Source: Geopseudomonas aromaticivorans (GTDB taxonomy: Bacteria; Pseudomonadota; Gammaproteobacteria; Pseudomonadales; Pseudomonadaceae). From it: DNA of 64,000 nt. A program made the translations under genes and the position numbers. The notes under the pieces are model-generated. The model saw only the letters and a list, made by a program, of their open reading frames with translations. It did no database searches and was not told the origin of the DNA. Numbering within the stretch: position 1 is the first letter of the stretch; every line of letters begins with the position of its first letter. The DNA lies in contig NZ_JAHRGL010000015.1 in the NCBI RefSeq assembly GCF_019097855.1, positions 39,157 through 103,156 on the forward strand, given 5' to 3'. Shown here piece after piece: positions 9,245 through 19,354 of the stretch.

Positions 9245-9290
9245 GGACCGGATCGGTCCGGGAGCCCGGGTGGTCGCAAGCGCCGTGCCA
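9245..9290 (-). promoter_or_regulatory. Sigma-54 promoter and leader hairpin of the hcp operon
   Basis: Minus-strand TGGCACG-GCGC-TTGCG (9290-9275) matches the -24/-12 consensus TGGCACG-N4-TTGCW except for the last base, with GG-N10-GC spacing exact. It predicts transcription from about 9264, 45 nt ahead of the hcp ATG. The leader then begins with a small perfect hairpin, GGACCG-GAT-CGGTCC (9245-9259). Sigma-54 control by an enhancer-binding protein is known for several hcp and T6SS operons. Confidence 0.85.
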
Positions 9291-9375
9291 GCCTGGTTTA
9301 TTCCTTTGTAAACAATGGCTTGCGCTCCATGGGCGGGGGTGTGGCCCGGCGCAGTGTGGCCGGCGTCACCAAAGT

Positions 9376-9395
9376 CTGCGCAACAGCCTGCGCAG
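9376..9395. promoter_or_regulatory. Candidate enhancer dyad upstream of hcp
   Basis: Inverted repeat CTGCGCA-N6-TGCGCAG, about 112-131 bp upstream of the predicted hcp start site. That is the usual distance for sites of sigma-54 activators such as VasH/Sfa-type proteins. The rest of the 382-bp spacer 9220-9601 shows no gene. Confidence 0.45.
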
Positions 9396-9601
9396 TGCTG
9401 TGCAGGAAGTGGCGCACTGGGCTGCGGGCCCGGCAGGGCAAGGCTTGCCGCGGATTCCGGGGGGCTGGCCGGCGCGGCGCCTGTGCCAAAAGCTGCACAG
9501 CGCGCGGCGCTGGCTGGCGTGGCAGCGACGTGCAGGGAAGTCGCTTGAGTTGGCCTGCTGGCGGGTACAATGGCGGCCCTGTCCAATCGCGGGAGAGTCC
9601 T

Positions 9602-10489
9602 GTGGAGAAGATCAAAGGCGCCCTGGTGGTGGGCGCGCTGCGGCTGGTTGCCGCCCTGCCCTGGTCCGCCGTGCAGGGCCTAGGCGCGGCCATCGGCTGG
9701 CTGATGTGGAAGCTGCCCAACGGTTCGCGCGAGGTGGTGCGCATCAACCAGGCCAAGTGCTTCCCCGAGCTGGGCGCCGCCGAGCGCGAGGCGCTGCTCG
9801 GCCGCACGCTGAAGGACATCGGCAAAACCTTCACCGAGAGCGCCTGCGCGTGGATCTGGCCGCCGCAGAAGTCGCTGGCGCTGGTCAAGGAAGTCGAGGG
9901 CCTCGAGGTGCTCGAGGCGGCGCTGGCCAGCGGCAAGGGCGTGGTCGGCATCACCAGCCACCTGGGCAACTGGGAAGTGCTCAACCACTTCTACTGCAAC
10001 CAGTGCAAGCCGATCATCTTCTACCGCCCGCCCAAGCAGAAGGCGGTGGACGAGCTGCTGCAGCGCCAGCGCGTGCAGATGGGCAACCGGGTGGCGCCGT
10101 CGACCAAGGAAGGCATCCTCAGCGTGATCAAGGAGGTGCGCCGCGGCGGCGCGGTGGGCATTCCCGCCGATCCGGAGCCGAGCGAAGGCAGCGGCCTCTT
10201 CGTGCCGTTCTTCGCCGTGCAGGCGCTGACCAGCAAGTTCGTGCCGGGCATGCTGGCCGGGCACAAGGCGGTCGGCGTGTTCCTGCATGCGATCCGCCTG
10301 GAGGACGGCAGCGGCTTCAAGGTGATCCTCGAGGCGGCGCCGGAGGAGATGTACAGCAAGGACCCGGAAGTCGGCGTGGCGGCGATGAGCCGGATGATCG
10401 AGAGCTACGTGCGGCGCTGGCCGAGCCAGTACATGTGGAGCATGAAACGCTTCAAGAAGCGCCCGGTGGGGGAAAAGCGCTGGTACTGA
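9602..10489 (+). CDS. Lysophospholipid acyltransferase family protein (lipid A acyltransferase type)
   Basis: 295 aa from GTG 9602, which follows GGGAGAG. It belongs to the LpxL/HtrB lauroyl/myristoyl acyltransferase family, inner-membrane enzymes that add secondary acyl chains to lipid A. The catalytic HX4E motif is visible as SHLGNWE with H120 and E125, and a later block reads ADPEPSEGSGLFVPFF. An N-terminal hydrophobic stretch (about 7-36) anchors it. The position after glyQ matches, from memory, P. aeruginosa PA0011. The actual acyl donor or acceptor cannot be read from the sequence, so I leave the symbol blank. Confidence 0.85.
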   Translation: MEKIKGALVVGALRLVAALPWSAVQGLGAAIGWLMWKLPNGSREVVRINQAKCFPELGAAEREALLGRTLKDIGKTFTESACAWIWPPQKSLALVKEVEGLEVLEAALASGKGVVGITSHLGNWEVLNHFYCNQCKPIIFYRPPKQKAVDELLQRQRVQMGNRVAPSTKEGILSVIKEVRRGGAVGIPADPEPSEGSGLFVPFFAVQALTSKFVPGMLAGHKAVGVFLHAIRLEDGSGFKVILEAAPEEMYSKDPEVGVAAMSRMIESYVRRWPSQYMWSMKRFKKRPVGEKRWY

Positions 10490-10517
10490 GGGGCCGGCCG
10501 GTGCAACCGCCGGCCCC
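10490..10517 (+). terminator. GC-rich stem-loop after the acyltransferase
   Basis: GGGGCCGGC (10490-10498) pairs with GCCGGCCCC (10509-10517) directly after the acyltransferase stop. There is no T tract, so it may only stabilise the mRNA end or be a weak terminator. I see no gene in 10518-10786. Confidence 0.4.
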
Positions 10518-10786
10518 GGAGCGGCGCAACTGCACCTGGTCGGAGGATATGCCGGCGCCGTCTTGCGCCATCTACACTCAATAGACCGTGGTCGGACGTG
10601 CTGGACGTTCCGTTCTAGAGGCTGGCAAACCTGCGCAGGCTCCGCATGCGGTTTGTTAGGAGGAAGAGAGCAGCCCTTCGAGGCCTGCGGAGCCTTCGAG
10701 CCCCCATGAGCAGCATGAAGGGTCTGCTGGAAACCTGTCCGCTGGCGGCTGGCTTGCCGCCGGCGAATCGGTTCCGGGGACCTGCG

Positions 10787-11881
10787 ATGTCGATTCTGCG
10801 CGCGTTGATCGTCGCCCTGCTGGTGGCGCTGGTGGGGTGTGCCGCTCGCGAGCGCCCTCCCGTCGCGCCTCCTCCGGTGGTGATTGCGCAAAGTACCTGG
10901 CGGCAGGTCGACCGCGACATCTTCGTCGCCTCGCAGGAGGCCTCAGGGGAGGCCTCGGGTTACGCCCGCGACCTCATGCAGCGCTGGAGGACCCTCGTCT
11001 ACCAGCGCAGCGAGGCGGAGTTCATTCCGTGGTTTTCCAGCTACTGGACCCGGCAATGGCTGACCATGAAGGTGACCTGGTACCAGCTGAACGCCGGGGG
11101 CGAGACGGGGCCGGTGGTGGATCGCCTGGCGCTCTATCTGCAGGAGCAATACCAGGCGCGCGTGCTGGAGCCCGTCGCCAAGCAGGTCAGTCCCGCCTGG
11201 ATCATGGCGCAGACGACGCAACTCTACGTCCGTCTGCTCCGCGAGCAACTGCAAGGCATTGCGCCGCGCTATGGTGTCCCTGTGGAGCAATTCGCCACCC
11301 ACCTCCAGGACATTCCCGCCATCGCGCTGGCGCCGCCAGCCAGCCTCGACGCGTCGCTCTACCAGCTGGTCAGCGCCGAGCCGATCGACAGTCAGCCGGC
11401 CTATGTGGCCCTGGTCGAGCGCCTCCAGCAGGCCCGTGCTGGCCCGGGAGCCTGGTCGGCGGACGCCGGCATCTCGTCACTGGCAAAGCAGACGAGCGAG
11501 AGCCTGGTGGCCGAACGCACCCGCGGTGTCGCAGGAACTGTTTCCTCGATGGTCGGCCGGGTAGCCGGCACGGTTATTTCGCTGGGAGTCGCGGGCTTCA
11601 GCGCCCTCGTGCGTGAAAACGAGCGGCCGAAAATGGAGGCGCAGCTGCGCAAAAACCTCAACGCCGCCTTTGACGAAGAGTGGCTGGACCTGCTGCGCAA
11701 CCCCGCCACGGGGGTGCTGGCCGGGGTCAACCACATGGCCGGACAAATCGAGGGCGGCCTCGCCGACAGCGTCATGCAGCCGGCCCACGTCGAACCGCTC
11801 CCGCCAACCGTTCTCGTGCCCGGCGAGCCACCTCGACAAGACGGCCAGAAAGACGACGAGACGTTCTACCGGCTGTGGTAG
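10787..11881 (+). CDS. Hypothetical lipoprotein
   Basis: 364 aa from ATG 10787. The start was chosen because it gives a clean lipoprotein signal, MSILRALIVALLVALVGC with lipobox VGC at Cys18; longer in-frame starts bury it. The body is mostly helical. A second hydrophobic/glycine-rich stretch lies at about residues 245-280 (GVAGTVSSMVGRVAGTVISL), which could insert in a membrane. The C-terminus is proline-rich and ends in FYRLW. I do not recognise the family. It stands alone between the acyltransferase and a convergent TPR gene. An exported, lipid-anchored envelope protein is the most that can be said. Confidence 0.7.
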   Translation: MSILRALIVALLVALVGCAARERPPVAPPPVVIAQSTWRQVDRDIFVASQEASGEASGYARDLMQRWRTLVYQRSEAEFIPWFSSYWTRQWLTMKVTWYQLNAGGETGPVVDRLALYLQEQYQARVLEPVAKQVSPAWIMAQTTQLYVRLLREQLQGIAPRYGVPVEQFATHLQDIPAIALAPPASLDASLYQLVSAEPIDSQPAYVALVERLQQARAGPGAWSADAGISSLAKQTSESLVAERTRGVAGTVSSMVGRVAGTVISLGVAGFSALVRENERPKMEAQLRKNLNAAFDEEWLDLLRNPATGVLAGVNHMAGQIEGGLADSVMQPAHVEPLPPTVLVPGEPPRQDGQKDDETFYRLW

Positions 11882-11948
11882 CGCGCAGGCATGGCCCGGC
11901 ACGGCCATCAGCGGCGGCGGATGACGATGGACTGACCGTCAGCGGGGC

Positions 11949-12272
11949 CTACGCCGGCCGCGGCTTGTCCAGCTTGCGGAGAAACACCGCCATCTCCTTT
12001 TCCGCCTGCTTGTCGCCGTGGCGGCGGGCGGCGTCCAGGCCCTGCTGCCAGGCGCTGCGCGCCGTCTCGGCGGCGCCGAGGGCGGCGTGGGCCTTGCCCA
12101 GCAGCTTCCAGGCAGCGGAGTAGCCGGGGTCGAACTCCACGCAGCGCTGCAGGTGGACGACCGCCTGCGCGGCGTCCCCGGCATCCAGGTGGGCGTTGCC
12201 GAGGCCGAAGCGCAGCAGGGCGTTGTCGTGGCCGGCGGCCAGTAGTTTTTCCAGGGCGGCGACGGTGGTCAT
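11949..12272 (-). CDS. Small TPR-repeat protein
   Basis: 107 aa. Tetratricopeptide units are visible at about 18-85 (ALLRFGLGNAHLDAGDAAQA, LQRCVEFDPGYSAAWKLLGKA), followed by a charged helix. TPR units bind peptide partners; the partner here is unknown. It lies downstream of trkH on the same strand, 71 bp away. From memory a similar small TPR protein precedes trkA in P. aeruginosa (PA0015). Confidence 0.85.
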   Translation of the reverse strand: MTTVAALEKLLAAGHDNALLRFGLGNAHLDAGDAAQAVVHLQRCVEFDPGYSAAWKLLGKAHAALGAAETARSAWQQGLDAARRHGDKQAEKEMAVFLRKLDKPRPA

Positions 12273-12343
12273 TTTTTACCTGCGCAAAGTCGGTTGACGA
12301 TCTTAGCAGCATGGCCGATGCGCAGCCGATCGTGGGCAGACTT

Positions 12344-13795
12344 TCAATAGCGCCAGAACGCCGGCGACAGCAGCACCACCAGCGAGAACACCTCGAGGCG
12401 GCCGAGGATCATCGCCAGGCTGAGCAGCAGCTTGGCGCTGTCCGGCAGGCCGGCATAGTTGGCGCTGGCGGCACCGAGGGTGGCGCCGAGGTTGTTCATG
12501 CACGAGGCCAGGCTGGAGAAGGCGGTGACCGGGTCGAGGCCGGTGCCGAGCAGCAGCAGCATCAGGCCGAAGAAGGTGACCATGTACATGGCGCAGAAGC
12601 CCCACACCGACTCGATCACCCGGTCGGGCACCTTGCGCCGGCCCATCTTCACCCCGAACACGCCGTTGGGATGCAGCAGGCGCTGGATCTCGCGCTGGCC
12701 CTGGCGCACCACCAGCATGGCGCGCATCACCTTCATGCCACCGCCGGTGGAGCCGGCGCAGGCGCCGATGAAGGTGGTGTACAGCAGCAGGAACGGCAGG
12801 AAGCTCGGCCACACGCTGAAGTCGTCGACGCCGAAGCCGGTGGTGGTGAATACCGAGACCACCTGGAAGGCGGCGTAGCGCACCGAGTCCAGCGGGTCGT
12901 CGTGATGGCTGTAGAGCAGCAGGATCAGGGTAGTGATGGCGAACACCGAGAGCAGCAACCTGAGGTAGGTCATGCACTCGGGATCGCGCAGGTAGGCCTT
13001 CAGCGAGCGGCTGCGCAGGGCGAGGAAGTGCAGGGCGAAGTTCATCCCCGAGGCGGCCATGAAGAAGATGCAGATGACCTCGATCAGCGCGCTGTCGAAG
13101 TAGCCGATGCTGGCGTCGTGGGTGGACAGGCCGCCGATGGAGATGGTGGCGAAGCTGTGGCCGACGGCATCGAACAGGTTCATGCCGGCGGCCCAGTAGG
13201 CCAGCGCGCAGGCGACGGTCAGGCCGCAGTAGATCAGCCACAGGGTCTTGGCGGTGTCGGCGATGCGCGGCGACAGCTTGTTGTCCTTCAGCGGCCCGGG
13301 CATCTCGGCGCGGTACAGCTGCATGCCGCCGATGCCGAGCATCGGCATCACCGCCACCGCCAGCACCACGATACCCATGCCGCCCAGCCACTGCAGCTGC
13401 TGGCGGTAGTAGAGGATCGAGCGGGGCATGGCGTCGAGGCCGCTGAGCACGGTGGCGCCGGTGGTGCTCAGGCCGGAGAAGGCCTCGAACAGCGCATCCA
13501 CCGGGCCCATGTGCGGCCGCTCGCCGAGCAGGAAGGGGATGGCGCCGAAGCTGCCGAGGACGAACCAGAACAGCGCGGTGATCAGGTAGCCGTCGCGCAC
13601 CCGCAGCTCGCCGCGCGCGCGGTGCACCGGCAGCCAGATCAGCGCGCCGGTCACCAGGGTGATGGCGAACGACCAGACGAAGCTGCGCCAGGTCTCGTCG
13701 CCGTCATGCACGCCCAGCAGCATGGGCGGCAGGTGGGTGATGCTGAAGATCATCAGCAGGAGGCCGAGAATGCGGCAAATGACGGCGTAGTGCAT
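12344..13795 (-). CDS. trkH: Trk system potassium uptake membrane protein TrkH
   Basis: 483 aa inner-membrane K+ channel subunit of the Trk system. It has the four pore-loop repeats of the TrkH/KtrB family, visible as [38 protein letters not shown] and [12 protein letters not shown], each with the selectivity glycine. Length is typical. It follows trkA by 70 bp on the same strand, so channel and regulatory subunits are probably co-transcribed from the def-fmt-rsmB-trkA direction. Confidence 0.96.
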   Translation of the reverse strand: MHYAVICRILGLLLMIFSITHLPPMLLGVHDGDETWRSFVWSFAITLVTGALIWLPVHRARGELRVRDGYLITALFWFVLGSFGAIPFLLGERPHMGPVDALFEAFSGLSTTGATVLSGLDAMPRSILYYRQQLQWLGGMGIVVLAVAVMPMLGIGGMQLYRAEMPGPLKDNKLSPRIADTAKTLWLIYCGLTVACALAYWAAGMNLFDAVGHSFATISIGGLSTHDASIGYFDSALIEVICIFFMAASGMNFALHFLALRSRSLKAYLRDPECMTYLRLLLSVFAITTLILLLYSHHDDPLDSVRYAAFQVVSVFTTTGFGVDDFSVWPSFLPFLLLYTTFIGACAGSTGGGMKVMRAMLVVRQGQREIQRLLHPNGVFGVKMGRRKVPDRVIESVWGFCAMYMVTFFGLMLLLLGTGLDPVTAFSSLASCMNNLGATLGAASANYAGLPDSAKLLLSLAMILGRLEVFSLVVLLSPAFWRY

Positions 13796-13865
13796 GGGCT
13801 GGGGTTACCGGCGCAGTGGCGTGGGGCGTTGGCCGCGGGGCAGGCCGCCCCGCTGCGCCGCAGGG

Positions 13866-15239
13866 TCAGAAGAAGGTCAGGCCCGCCTGGAACAGGCGTT
13901 CCACGTCGCGGATATGCTTCTTGTCGACCAGGAACAGGATGACGTGGTCGCCCGACTCGATCAGCGTTTCGCCGTGGGCGATCAGCACCTCGTCGGCGCG
14001 CACGATGGCGCCGATGGTGGTGTCCGGCGGCAGCGGCACGTCGGCGACCTTGCGGCCGACCACCTTGCTCGAGCGCGAGTCGCCGTGGGCGATCGCCTCG
14101 ATGGCCTCGGCGGCGCCGCGGCGCAGCGAGTGCACGGCGACGATGTCGCCGCGGCGCACGTGGGTCAGCAGGGTACCGATGGTTGCCTGCTGCGGGCTGA
14201 TGGCGATGTCGATCTCGCCGCCCTGGATCAGATCGACGTAGGCCGGGTTGCTGATCAGGCTCATCACCTTGCGCGCGCCGAGGCGCTTGGCCAGCAGCGA
14301 GGACATGATGTTGGCCTCGTCGTCGTTGGTCAGGGCGAGGAAGATGTCGGCGTCGGCGATGTTCTCCTCGACCAGCAGGTCGCGGTCGGAGGCGCTGCCC
14401 TGCAGGACGATGGTGCTTTCCAGGGCGTCGGACAGGTAGCGGCAGCGCGCCGGGCTCATCTCGATGATCTTGACCTGGTAGCGGGTCTCGATGGCCTCGG
14501 CCAGGCGCTCGCCGATATGGCCGCCGCCGGCGATCACCACCTTGCGGTGGCTGTCCTCGACCCGGCGCAGCTCGCCCATCACCGCGCGGATATGGCTGCG
14601 CGCGGCGATGAAGAACACCTCGTCGTCGGCCTCGATCACCGTGTCGCCCTGCGGGATGAGCGGCCGATCGCGGCGGTAGATGGCCGCCACACGGGCGTCG
14701 ATGGTCGGCATGTGCTCGCGGATCTGCTTGAGCTGCTGGCCGACCAGCGGGCCGCCGTAGTAGGCGCGCACACCGACCAGCTGGGCCTTGCCCTCGGCGA
14801 AGTCGAGCACCTGCAGGGCGCCGGGGTATTCGATCAGGCGGCGGATGTAGTTGGTCACTTCCTGTTCCGGGCTGATCAGCACGTCGACCGGGATCGCCTC
14901 GTTGCTGAACAGGCCGGCGCGGGTCAGGTAGGCCGCCTCGCGCACCCGGGCGATCTTGGTCGGGGTGTTGAACAGGGTGTAGGCGACCTGGCAGGCGATC
15001 ATGTTGGTTTCGTCGCTGTTGGTCACCGCCACCAGCATGTCGGCGTCGTCGGCGCCGGCCTGGCGCAGCACGGTCGGGTACGAGCCCTTGCCCTGGATGG
15101 TGCGGATGTCCAGGCGGTCGCCGAGGTCGCGCAGGCGCTCGCCGTCGGTATCGACCACGGTGATGTCGTTGGCCTCGCTGGCCAGGTGTTCGGCTAGGCT
15201 GCCGCCGACCTGGCCGGCGCCGAGAATGATGATCTTCAT
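13866..15239 (-). CDS. trkA: Trk potassium uptake regulatory protein TrkA
   Basis: 457 aa peripheral protein that gates TrkH in response to nucleotide. It has two tandem RCK units: the first begins [19 protein letters not shown] with an NAD-binding glycine motif, and the second has [18 protein letters not shown]. Each is followed by a TrkA-C domain. The ATG at 15239 overlaps the rsmB stop as ATGA, so it is translationally coupled to rsmB. Confidence 0.97.
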   Translation of the reverse strand: MKIIILGAGQVGGSLAEHLASEANDITVVDTDGERLRDLGDRLDIRTIQGKGSYPTVLRQAGADDADMLVAVTNSDETNMIACQVAYTLFNTPTKIARVREAAYLTRAGLFSNEAIPVDVLISPEQEVTNYIRRLIEYPGALQVLDFAEGKAQLVGVRAYYGGPLVGQQLKQIREHMPTIDARVAAIYRRDRPLIPQGDTVIEADDEVFFIAARSHIRAVMGELRRVEDSHRKVVIAGGGHIGERLAEAIETRYQVKIIEMSPARCRYLSDALESTIVLQGSASDRDLLVEENIADADIFLALTNDDEANIMSSLLAKRLGARKVMSLISNPAYVDLIQGGEIDIAISPQQATIGTLLTHVRRGDIVAVHSLRRGAAEAIEAIAHGDSRSSKVVGRKVADVPLPPDTTIGAIVRADEVLIAHGETLIESGDHVILFLVDKKHIRDVERLFQAGLTFF

Positions 15240-16573
15240 CCGACTACTCCTTGCGCGCGCGGCTGGGGCGCGGCGGCAATCTTGATCAGCTTGGCGTAAT
15301 AGAAGCCGTCGTGGCCGTCGATCTGGGCCAGCAGCTGGCGGCCGTGCGGCTGCTTGACCCCGAACGGGCCGGGGATGTCCAGCTCGCGGGCACCGGGGGT
15401 GCGGGCGAGGAAGGCGCCGATTACCTCGGTGTTCTCGGTCGGCAGGCTCGAGCAGGTGGCGTACAGCAGCACGCCGCCGACCTCCAGGGTCGGCCACAGG
15501 GCGTCGAGCAGCTCGCCCTGCAGGGCGGCCAGGGCGAGGATGTCGTCGGCCTGGCGGGTCAGCTTGATGTCCGGATGACGGCGGATCACCCCGGTGGCCG
15601 AGCAGGGCGCATCGAGGAGGATGCGCTGGAACGGCTGGCCGTCCCACCACTGGCCGACGGCGCGGGCATCGGCGGCGACCAGGCGGGCGTCCAGCTGCAG
15701 GCGGGCAAGGTTCTCGCGCACCCGCACCAGGCGGCTCTCTTCCAGGTCGACGGCGGTGACGCTGAGGGTCGGCTCGGCCTCCAGCAGGTGGCAGGTCTTG
15801 CCGCCGGGCGCGCAGCAGGCGTCCAGCACGCGCAGGTTCGGCTGCAGCTCGAGCAGGTCGGCGGCCAGCTGGGCGGCCTCGTCCTGCACGCTGACCCGCC
15901 CGGCGGCGAAGCCCGGCAGGGTGGTGACGTCGCACGGCGTGGCCAGCTGCACGCCGTCGCGGCTGAACGGGCAGGCGCGGGCATCGATGCCGGCGGCGGC
16001 CAGCTCGGCGAGATAGGCGTCACGGCTGCCGTGGCGGCGGTTGACCCGTAGGGTCAGCGGTGGATGGCTGTTGTTGGCCGCGCAGATGGCTTCCCAGTCC
16101 GCCGGCCAGTGCGCCTTGAGCGCCTTCTGCAGCCAGCGTGGATGGGCGGTGCGCGCCGCCGGGTCCCTTTCCAGTTCGGCGAGCAGCGCCTCGCCCTCGC
16201 GCTGGGCGCGGCGCAGCACGGCGTTGAGCAGGCCCTTGGCCGAGGACTTCTTCAGCTTGTCGACGCAGCCGACCGTCTCGCCGATCGCCGCATGGGCGGG
16301 AATCCGCGTGTACAGCAGCTGGTACAGGCCGATCAGCAGCAGCGCCTCGAGGTCCTTGTCGCCGGCCTTGAACGGCTTCTGCAGCAGCTTGTCGGCGAGT
16401 AGCGCCAGACGCGGCTGCCAGCGCGCGGTGCCGAAGGCCAGCTCCTGGGTCAGGCCGCGGTCGCGGGCCTCGACCTTGTCCAGCTGCGCCGGCAGCGCGC
16501 TGCCCAGCGAGGCCTTGCCGGCGAGCACGGCGCCGAGGGCGCGGGCGGCGGCCAGCCGCGGATTGACGCTCAT
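15236..16573 (-). CDS. rsmB: 16S rRNA m5C967 methyltransferase RsmB
   Basis: 445 aa. N-terminal NusB-like RNA-binding domain (about 5-140), then a Rossmann SAM-dependent m5C methyltransferase. The SAM motif is [17 protein letters not shown], and the catalytic cysteine pair lies in [17 protein letters not shown] and [13 protein letters not shown]. It methylates C967 of 16S rRNA. It shares one base with the fmt stop (TGATG) and overlaps trkA by 4 bp, placing it in a def-fmt-rsmB-trkA operon. Confidence 0.97.
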   Translation of the reverse strand: MSVNPRLAAARALGAVLAGKASLGSALPAQLDKVEARDRGLTQELAFGTARWQPRLALLADKLLQKPFKAGDKDLEALLLIGLYQLLYTRIPAHAAIGETVGCVDKLKKSSAKGLLNAVLRRAQREGEALLAELERDPAARTAHPRWLQKALKAHWPADWEAICAANNSHPPLTLRVNRRHGSRDAYLAELAAAGIDARACPFSRDGVQLATPCDVTTLPGFAAGRVSVQDEAAQLAADLLELQPNLRVLDACCAPGGKTCHLLEAEPTLSVTAVDLEESRLVRVRENLARLQLDARLVAADARAVGQWWDGQPFQRILLDAPCSATGVIRRHPDIKLTRQADDILALAALQGELLDALWPTLEVGGVLLYATCSSLPTENTEVIGAFLARTPGARELDIPGPFGVKQPHGRQLLAQIDGHDGFYYAKLIKIAAAPQPRAQGVVG

Positions 16574-17514
16574 CAGGCCAGCACCTGGCCGGTGGCGAAC
16601 TGCTCGCGGCGGCTGTTGTACAGATCGCTGAAGGCCAGCGGCTTGCCACCGGGCAATTGCAGGCGGGTCAGGCGCAGCGCGCCCGTGCCGCAGGCCACGG
16701 TGAGACCGTCGCGGCTGGCGTCGAGGATGGTGCCGGGCGCGCCCTGCTCCTCACCGAGTTCGGCGGCGTACACCTTGAGCGCGGCCTCGCCCAGGGTGGT
16801 ATGGCAGATCGGCCAGGGGTTGAAGGCGCGCACCAGACGCTCCAGCTCCACCGCCGGGCGGCTCCAGTCGAGGCGCGCCTCGTCCTTGTTGAGCTTGTGG
16901 GCGTAGGTGGCCAAGGCGTCCTCCTGCACCTCGCCGTGCAGGGTGCCGGCGGCCAGCTGCGGGATGGCTGCGACCACCGCGGCGGCGCCCAGCTCGGCCA
17001 GGCGGTCGTGCAGGCTGCCGCCGGTGTCGTCAGCACTGATCGGGGTGGTCACCTTGAGCAGCATCGGCCCGGTGTCCAGGCCCGCCTCCATGCGCATCAC
17101 GGTGACCCCGGACTCGGCATCGCCGGCCTGCACCGCGCGTTGGATCGGCGCGGCGCCGCGCCAGCGCGGCAGCAAGGATGCGTGGCTGTTGATGCAGCCC
17201 AGACGCGGGATGTCCAGCACCACCTGCGGCAGGATCAGGCCGTAGGCCACCACCACCAGCAGGTCGGGCGCCAGCGCGGCCAGCTCGGCCTGGGCCGCCG
17301 GATCGCGCAGGGTCGCCGGCTGCAGCACGGGGATGTCGTGGGCGACGGCAAGCTGCTTGACCGGGCTGGCCATCAGCTTCTGGCCGCGGCCGGCCGGGCG
17401 GTCGGGCTGGGTGTACACCGCCACCGGGGTCTGGCCTGCATCGAGCAGGGCCTGCAGGTGGCGGGCGGCAAATTCCGGGGTACCGGCGAAGACGATGCGC
17501 AGGGGCTGGCTCAT
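16573..17514 (-). CDS. fmt: Methionyl-tRNA formyltransferase
   Basis: 313 aa. It formylates initiator Met-tRNA using 10-formyltetrahydrofolate. It starts [20 protein letters not shown] and carries the catalytic and folate-site block [16 protein letters not shown], with N-H-D residues around INSHASLLP and DTGPMLL. A C-terminal OB-like domain binds tRNA. It lies 49 bp after def, with a stem-loop in between, and overlaps rsmB by one base. Confidence 0.98.
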   Translation of the reverse strand: MSQPLRIVFAGTPEFAARHLQALLDAGQTPVAVYTQPDRPAGRGQKLMASPVKQLAVAHDIPVLQPATLRDPAAQAELAALAPDLLVVVAYGLILPQVVLDIPRLGCINSHASLLPRWRGAAPIQRAVQAGDAESGVTVMRMEAGLDTGPMLLKVTTPISADDTGGSLHDRLAELGAAAVVAAIPQLAAGTLHGEVQEDALATYAHKLNKDEARLDWSRPAVELERLVRAFNPWPICHTTLGEAALKVYAAELGEEQGAPGTILDASRDGLTVACGTGALRLTRLQLPGGKPLAFSDLYNSRREQFATGQVLA

Positions 17515-17526
17515 GGGGCTCGCTCA

Positions 17527-17555
17527 AGAAAAAAGGCTTGCCGCGGGCAAGCCTT
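17527..17555 (-). terminator. Intrinsic terminator or attenuator between def and fmt
   Basis: On the minus strand AAGGCTTGCC-CGC-GGCAAGCCTT (stem 17555-17546 / 17542-17533) runs into TTTTCTTG. The 10-bp perfect stem with a following T run looks like a factor-independent terminator after def. Because fmt, rsmB and trkA follow on the same strand, it may cut their readthrough rather than block it. Confidence 0.7.
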
Positions 17556-17563
17556 CTGGTGAA

Positions 17564-18073
17564 TCAGGAGTGTTGCAGGCGATGCTGTTTTTCCAGCTTC
17601 TTCTTGATCCGGTCGCGCTTGAGGGCGGACAGATAGTCGACGAACAGCTTGCCGTTGAGGTGGTCGCACTCGTGCTGGATGCACACGGCGAGCAGGCCCT
17701 CGGCGATTTCCTCGAACGGCTGGCCGTCGCGGTCCAGCGCCTTGATCCGCACCTGCAGCGGGCGGTCGACGTTCTCGTAGAAACCGGGGACCGACAGGCA
17801 GCCTTCCTGGTAGGGGCCGAGGTCGTCGGTGAGGACTTCCAGCTCGGGGTTGATGAACACCCGCGGCTCGCTCTTGTCCTCGGACAGGTCCATCACCACC
17901 AGGCGCAGGTGCACGTTGACCTGGGTCGCCGCCAGGCCGATGCCCGGCGCGGCGTACATGGTTTCGAACATGTCGTCGACCAGCTGGCGCAGGGCGTCGT
18001 CCACCGCGGTCACCGGCTTGGCGAGGGTGCGCAGCCGGGGATCGGGGAATTCGAGAATGTTCAGGATCGCCAT
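17564..18073 (-). CDS. def: Peptide deformylase
   Basis: 169 aa from ATG 18073. It removes the formyl group from nascent N-formylmethionine. All three motifs are present: [16 protein letters not shown] with the metal-binding Cys, and QHECDHLNG with the HEXXH pair. It starts [15 protein letters not shown], as in other Pseudomonas enzymes. The ORF is open further upstream, but this start is the conserved one. It is divergent from the LysM gene with a shared 140-bp promoter region. Confidence 0.98.
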   Translation of the reverse strand: MAILNILEFPDPRLRTLAKPVTAVDDALRQLVDDMFETMYAAPGIGLAATQVNVHLRLVVMDLSEDKSEPRVFINPELEVLTDDLGPYQEGCLSVPGFYENVDRPLQVRIKALDRDGQPFEEIAEGLLAVCIQHECDHLNGKLFVDYLSALKRDRIKKKLEKQHRLQHS

Positions 18074-18213
18074 ATGCGTTTGTGATGCACTTGTGGAATA
18101 AATCGAAAACCGGCTGATAAGATGCCCGGCAGCTCGAAAAACGGCTCCAGGCCGCGTCTTTCGCCGGCCAGCGCACGTTTTGTGTGTCGGCACATGATAA
18201 AGGGATTCACCTC

Positions 18214-19239
18214 ATGAGGAAAACATTAGTCGCCCTGCTGCTGATGGCGGCTGGCAGCCTGGCCCAGGCCGAAGTCCAGCTCAAGGATGGCCACCCGCAG
18301 AACTACACCGTGGTGCGCGGCGACACCCTGTGGGACATCTCCGGCAAGTTCCTGAAGCAGCCGTGGAAGTGGCCGGAAATCTGGCAAGTCAACCCGCAGG
18401 TGCAGAATCCCAACCTGATCTACCCGGGCGATGTGCTCAGCCTGAGCTATGTCGACGGCCAGCCGCGCATCCAGCTCAACCGCGGCGCCTCGCGCGGCAC
18501 CATCAAGCTGTCGCCCACGGTGCGCAGCACGCCGATGGCCGAGGCGATCCCGACCATCCCGCTGGAGAAGATCAACAGCTTCCTGCTCAGCAACCGCATC
18601 GTCGACAGCGAGGCCGAGTTGTCGCAGGCGCCGTACATCGTCGCCGGCAACGCCGAGCGCGTGGTCAGCGGCGCTGGCGACCGCATCTACGCCCGCGGCG
18701 CCTTCTCTGGCGGCGAGCAGGCCTACGGCCTGTACCGCCAGGGCAAGACCTACAGCGACCCGCAGAGCGGCGAAGTCCTCGGCATCAACGCCGACTACAT
18801 CGGCGGCGGCGAGGTGGTGGCCGAGGACGGCGACATCGCCACCCTCAACCTGACCCGCACCAACCAGGAAGCCCGTCTGGGCGACCGCCTGCTGCCCACC
18901 GAGGAGCGCGCGATCAGCTCGACCTTCCAGCCCAGCGAGCCGAGCAGCGAGATCGACGGCCGGATCATCGACGTGCCGCGCGGGGTGAGCCAGATCGGTC
19001 TGTACGACGTGGTGACCCTGGACAAGGGCATGCGCGATGGCCTCAGCGAAGGCAACGTGCTGGCGGTGTACAAGACCGGCGAAACCGTGCGCGACCGCAT
19101 CACCGGCGAGAGCGTGAAGATCCCCGACGAGCGCTCCGGCCTGCTGATGGTGTTCCGCACCTACGACAGGCTCAGCTACGGCCTGGTACTCAACGCCACC
19201 CGCTCGCTGGCGGTGCAGGACAAGATCCGCAATCCGTAA
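18214..19239 (+). CDS. Secreted LysM-domain protein
   Basis: 341 aa from ATG 18214. Signal peptide MRKTLVALLLMAAGSLAQA is followed by a LysM domain at about 31-80 (YTVVRGDTLWDISGKFLKQP ... NPNLIYPGDVLSL). The rest is a beta-rich region without a domain I can name. LysM binds peptidoglycan, so a periplasmic wall-associated role is likely. The gene is divergent from def and, from memory, matches PA0020 of P. aeruginosa. Confidence 0.88.
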   Translation: MRKTLVALLLMAAGSLAQAEVQLKDGHPQNYTVVRGDTLWDISGKFLKQPWKWPEIWQVNPQVQNPNLIYPGDVLSLSYVDGQPRIQLNRGASRGTIKLSPTVRSTPMAEAIPTIPLEKINSFLLSNRIVDSEAELSQAPYIVAGNAERVVSGAGDRIYARGAFSGGEQAYGLYRQGKTYSDPQSGEVLGINADYIGGGEVVAEDGDIATLNLTRTNQEARLGDRLLPTEERAISSTFQPSEPSSEIDGRIIDVPRGVSQIGLYDVVTLDKGMRDGLSEGNVLAVYKTGETVRDRITGESVKIPDERSGLLMVFRTYDRLSYGLVLNATRSLAVQDKIRNP

Positions 19240-19267
19240 TCCCGCCCTCGTTCCGAGCGCGACCGAC

Positions 19268-19295
19268 ACGCCCCGCATGCGGGGCGTTGTCTTTT
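19268..19295 (+). terminator. Intrinsic terminator of the LysM gene
   Basis: ACGCCCCGC-AT-GCGGGGCGT (19268-19287) followed by TGTCTTTT. Strong stem and T-rich tail 29 bp after the stop. Confidence 0.75.
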
Positions 19296-19354
19296 GGGCG
19301 GCGGCATCCTAGGCTCGGCGCCTGCCCCTTCTTTCCCGATCAAGGACGATCGTC

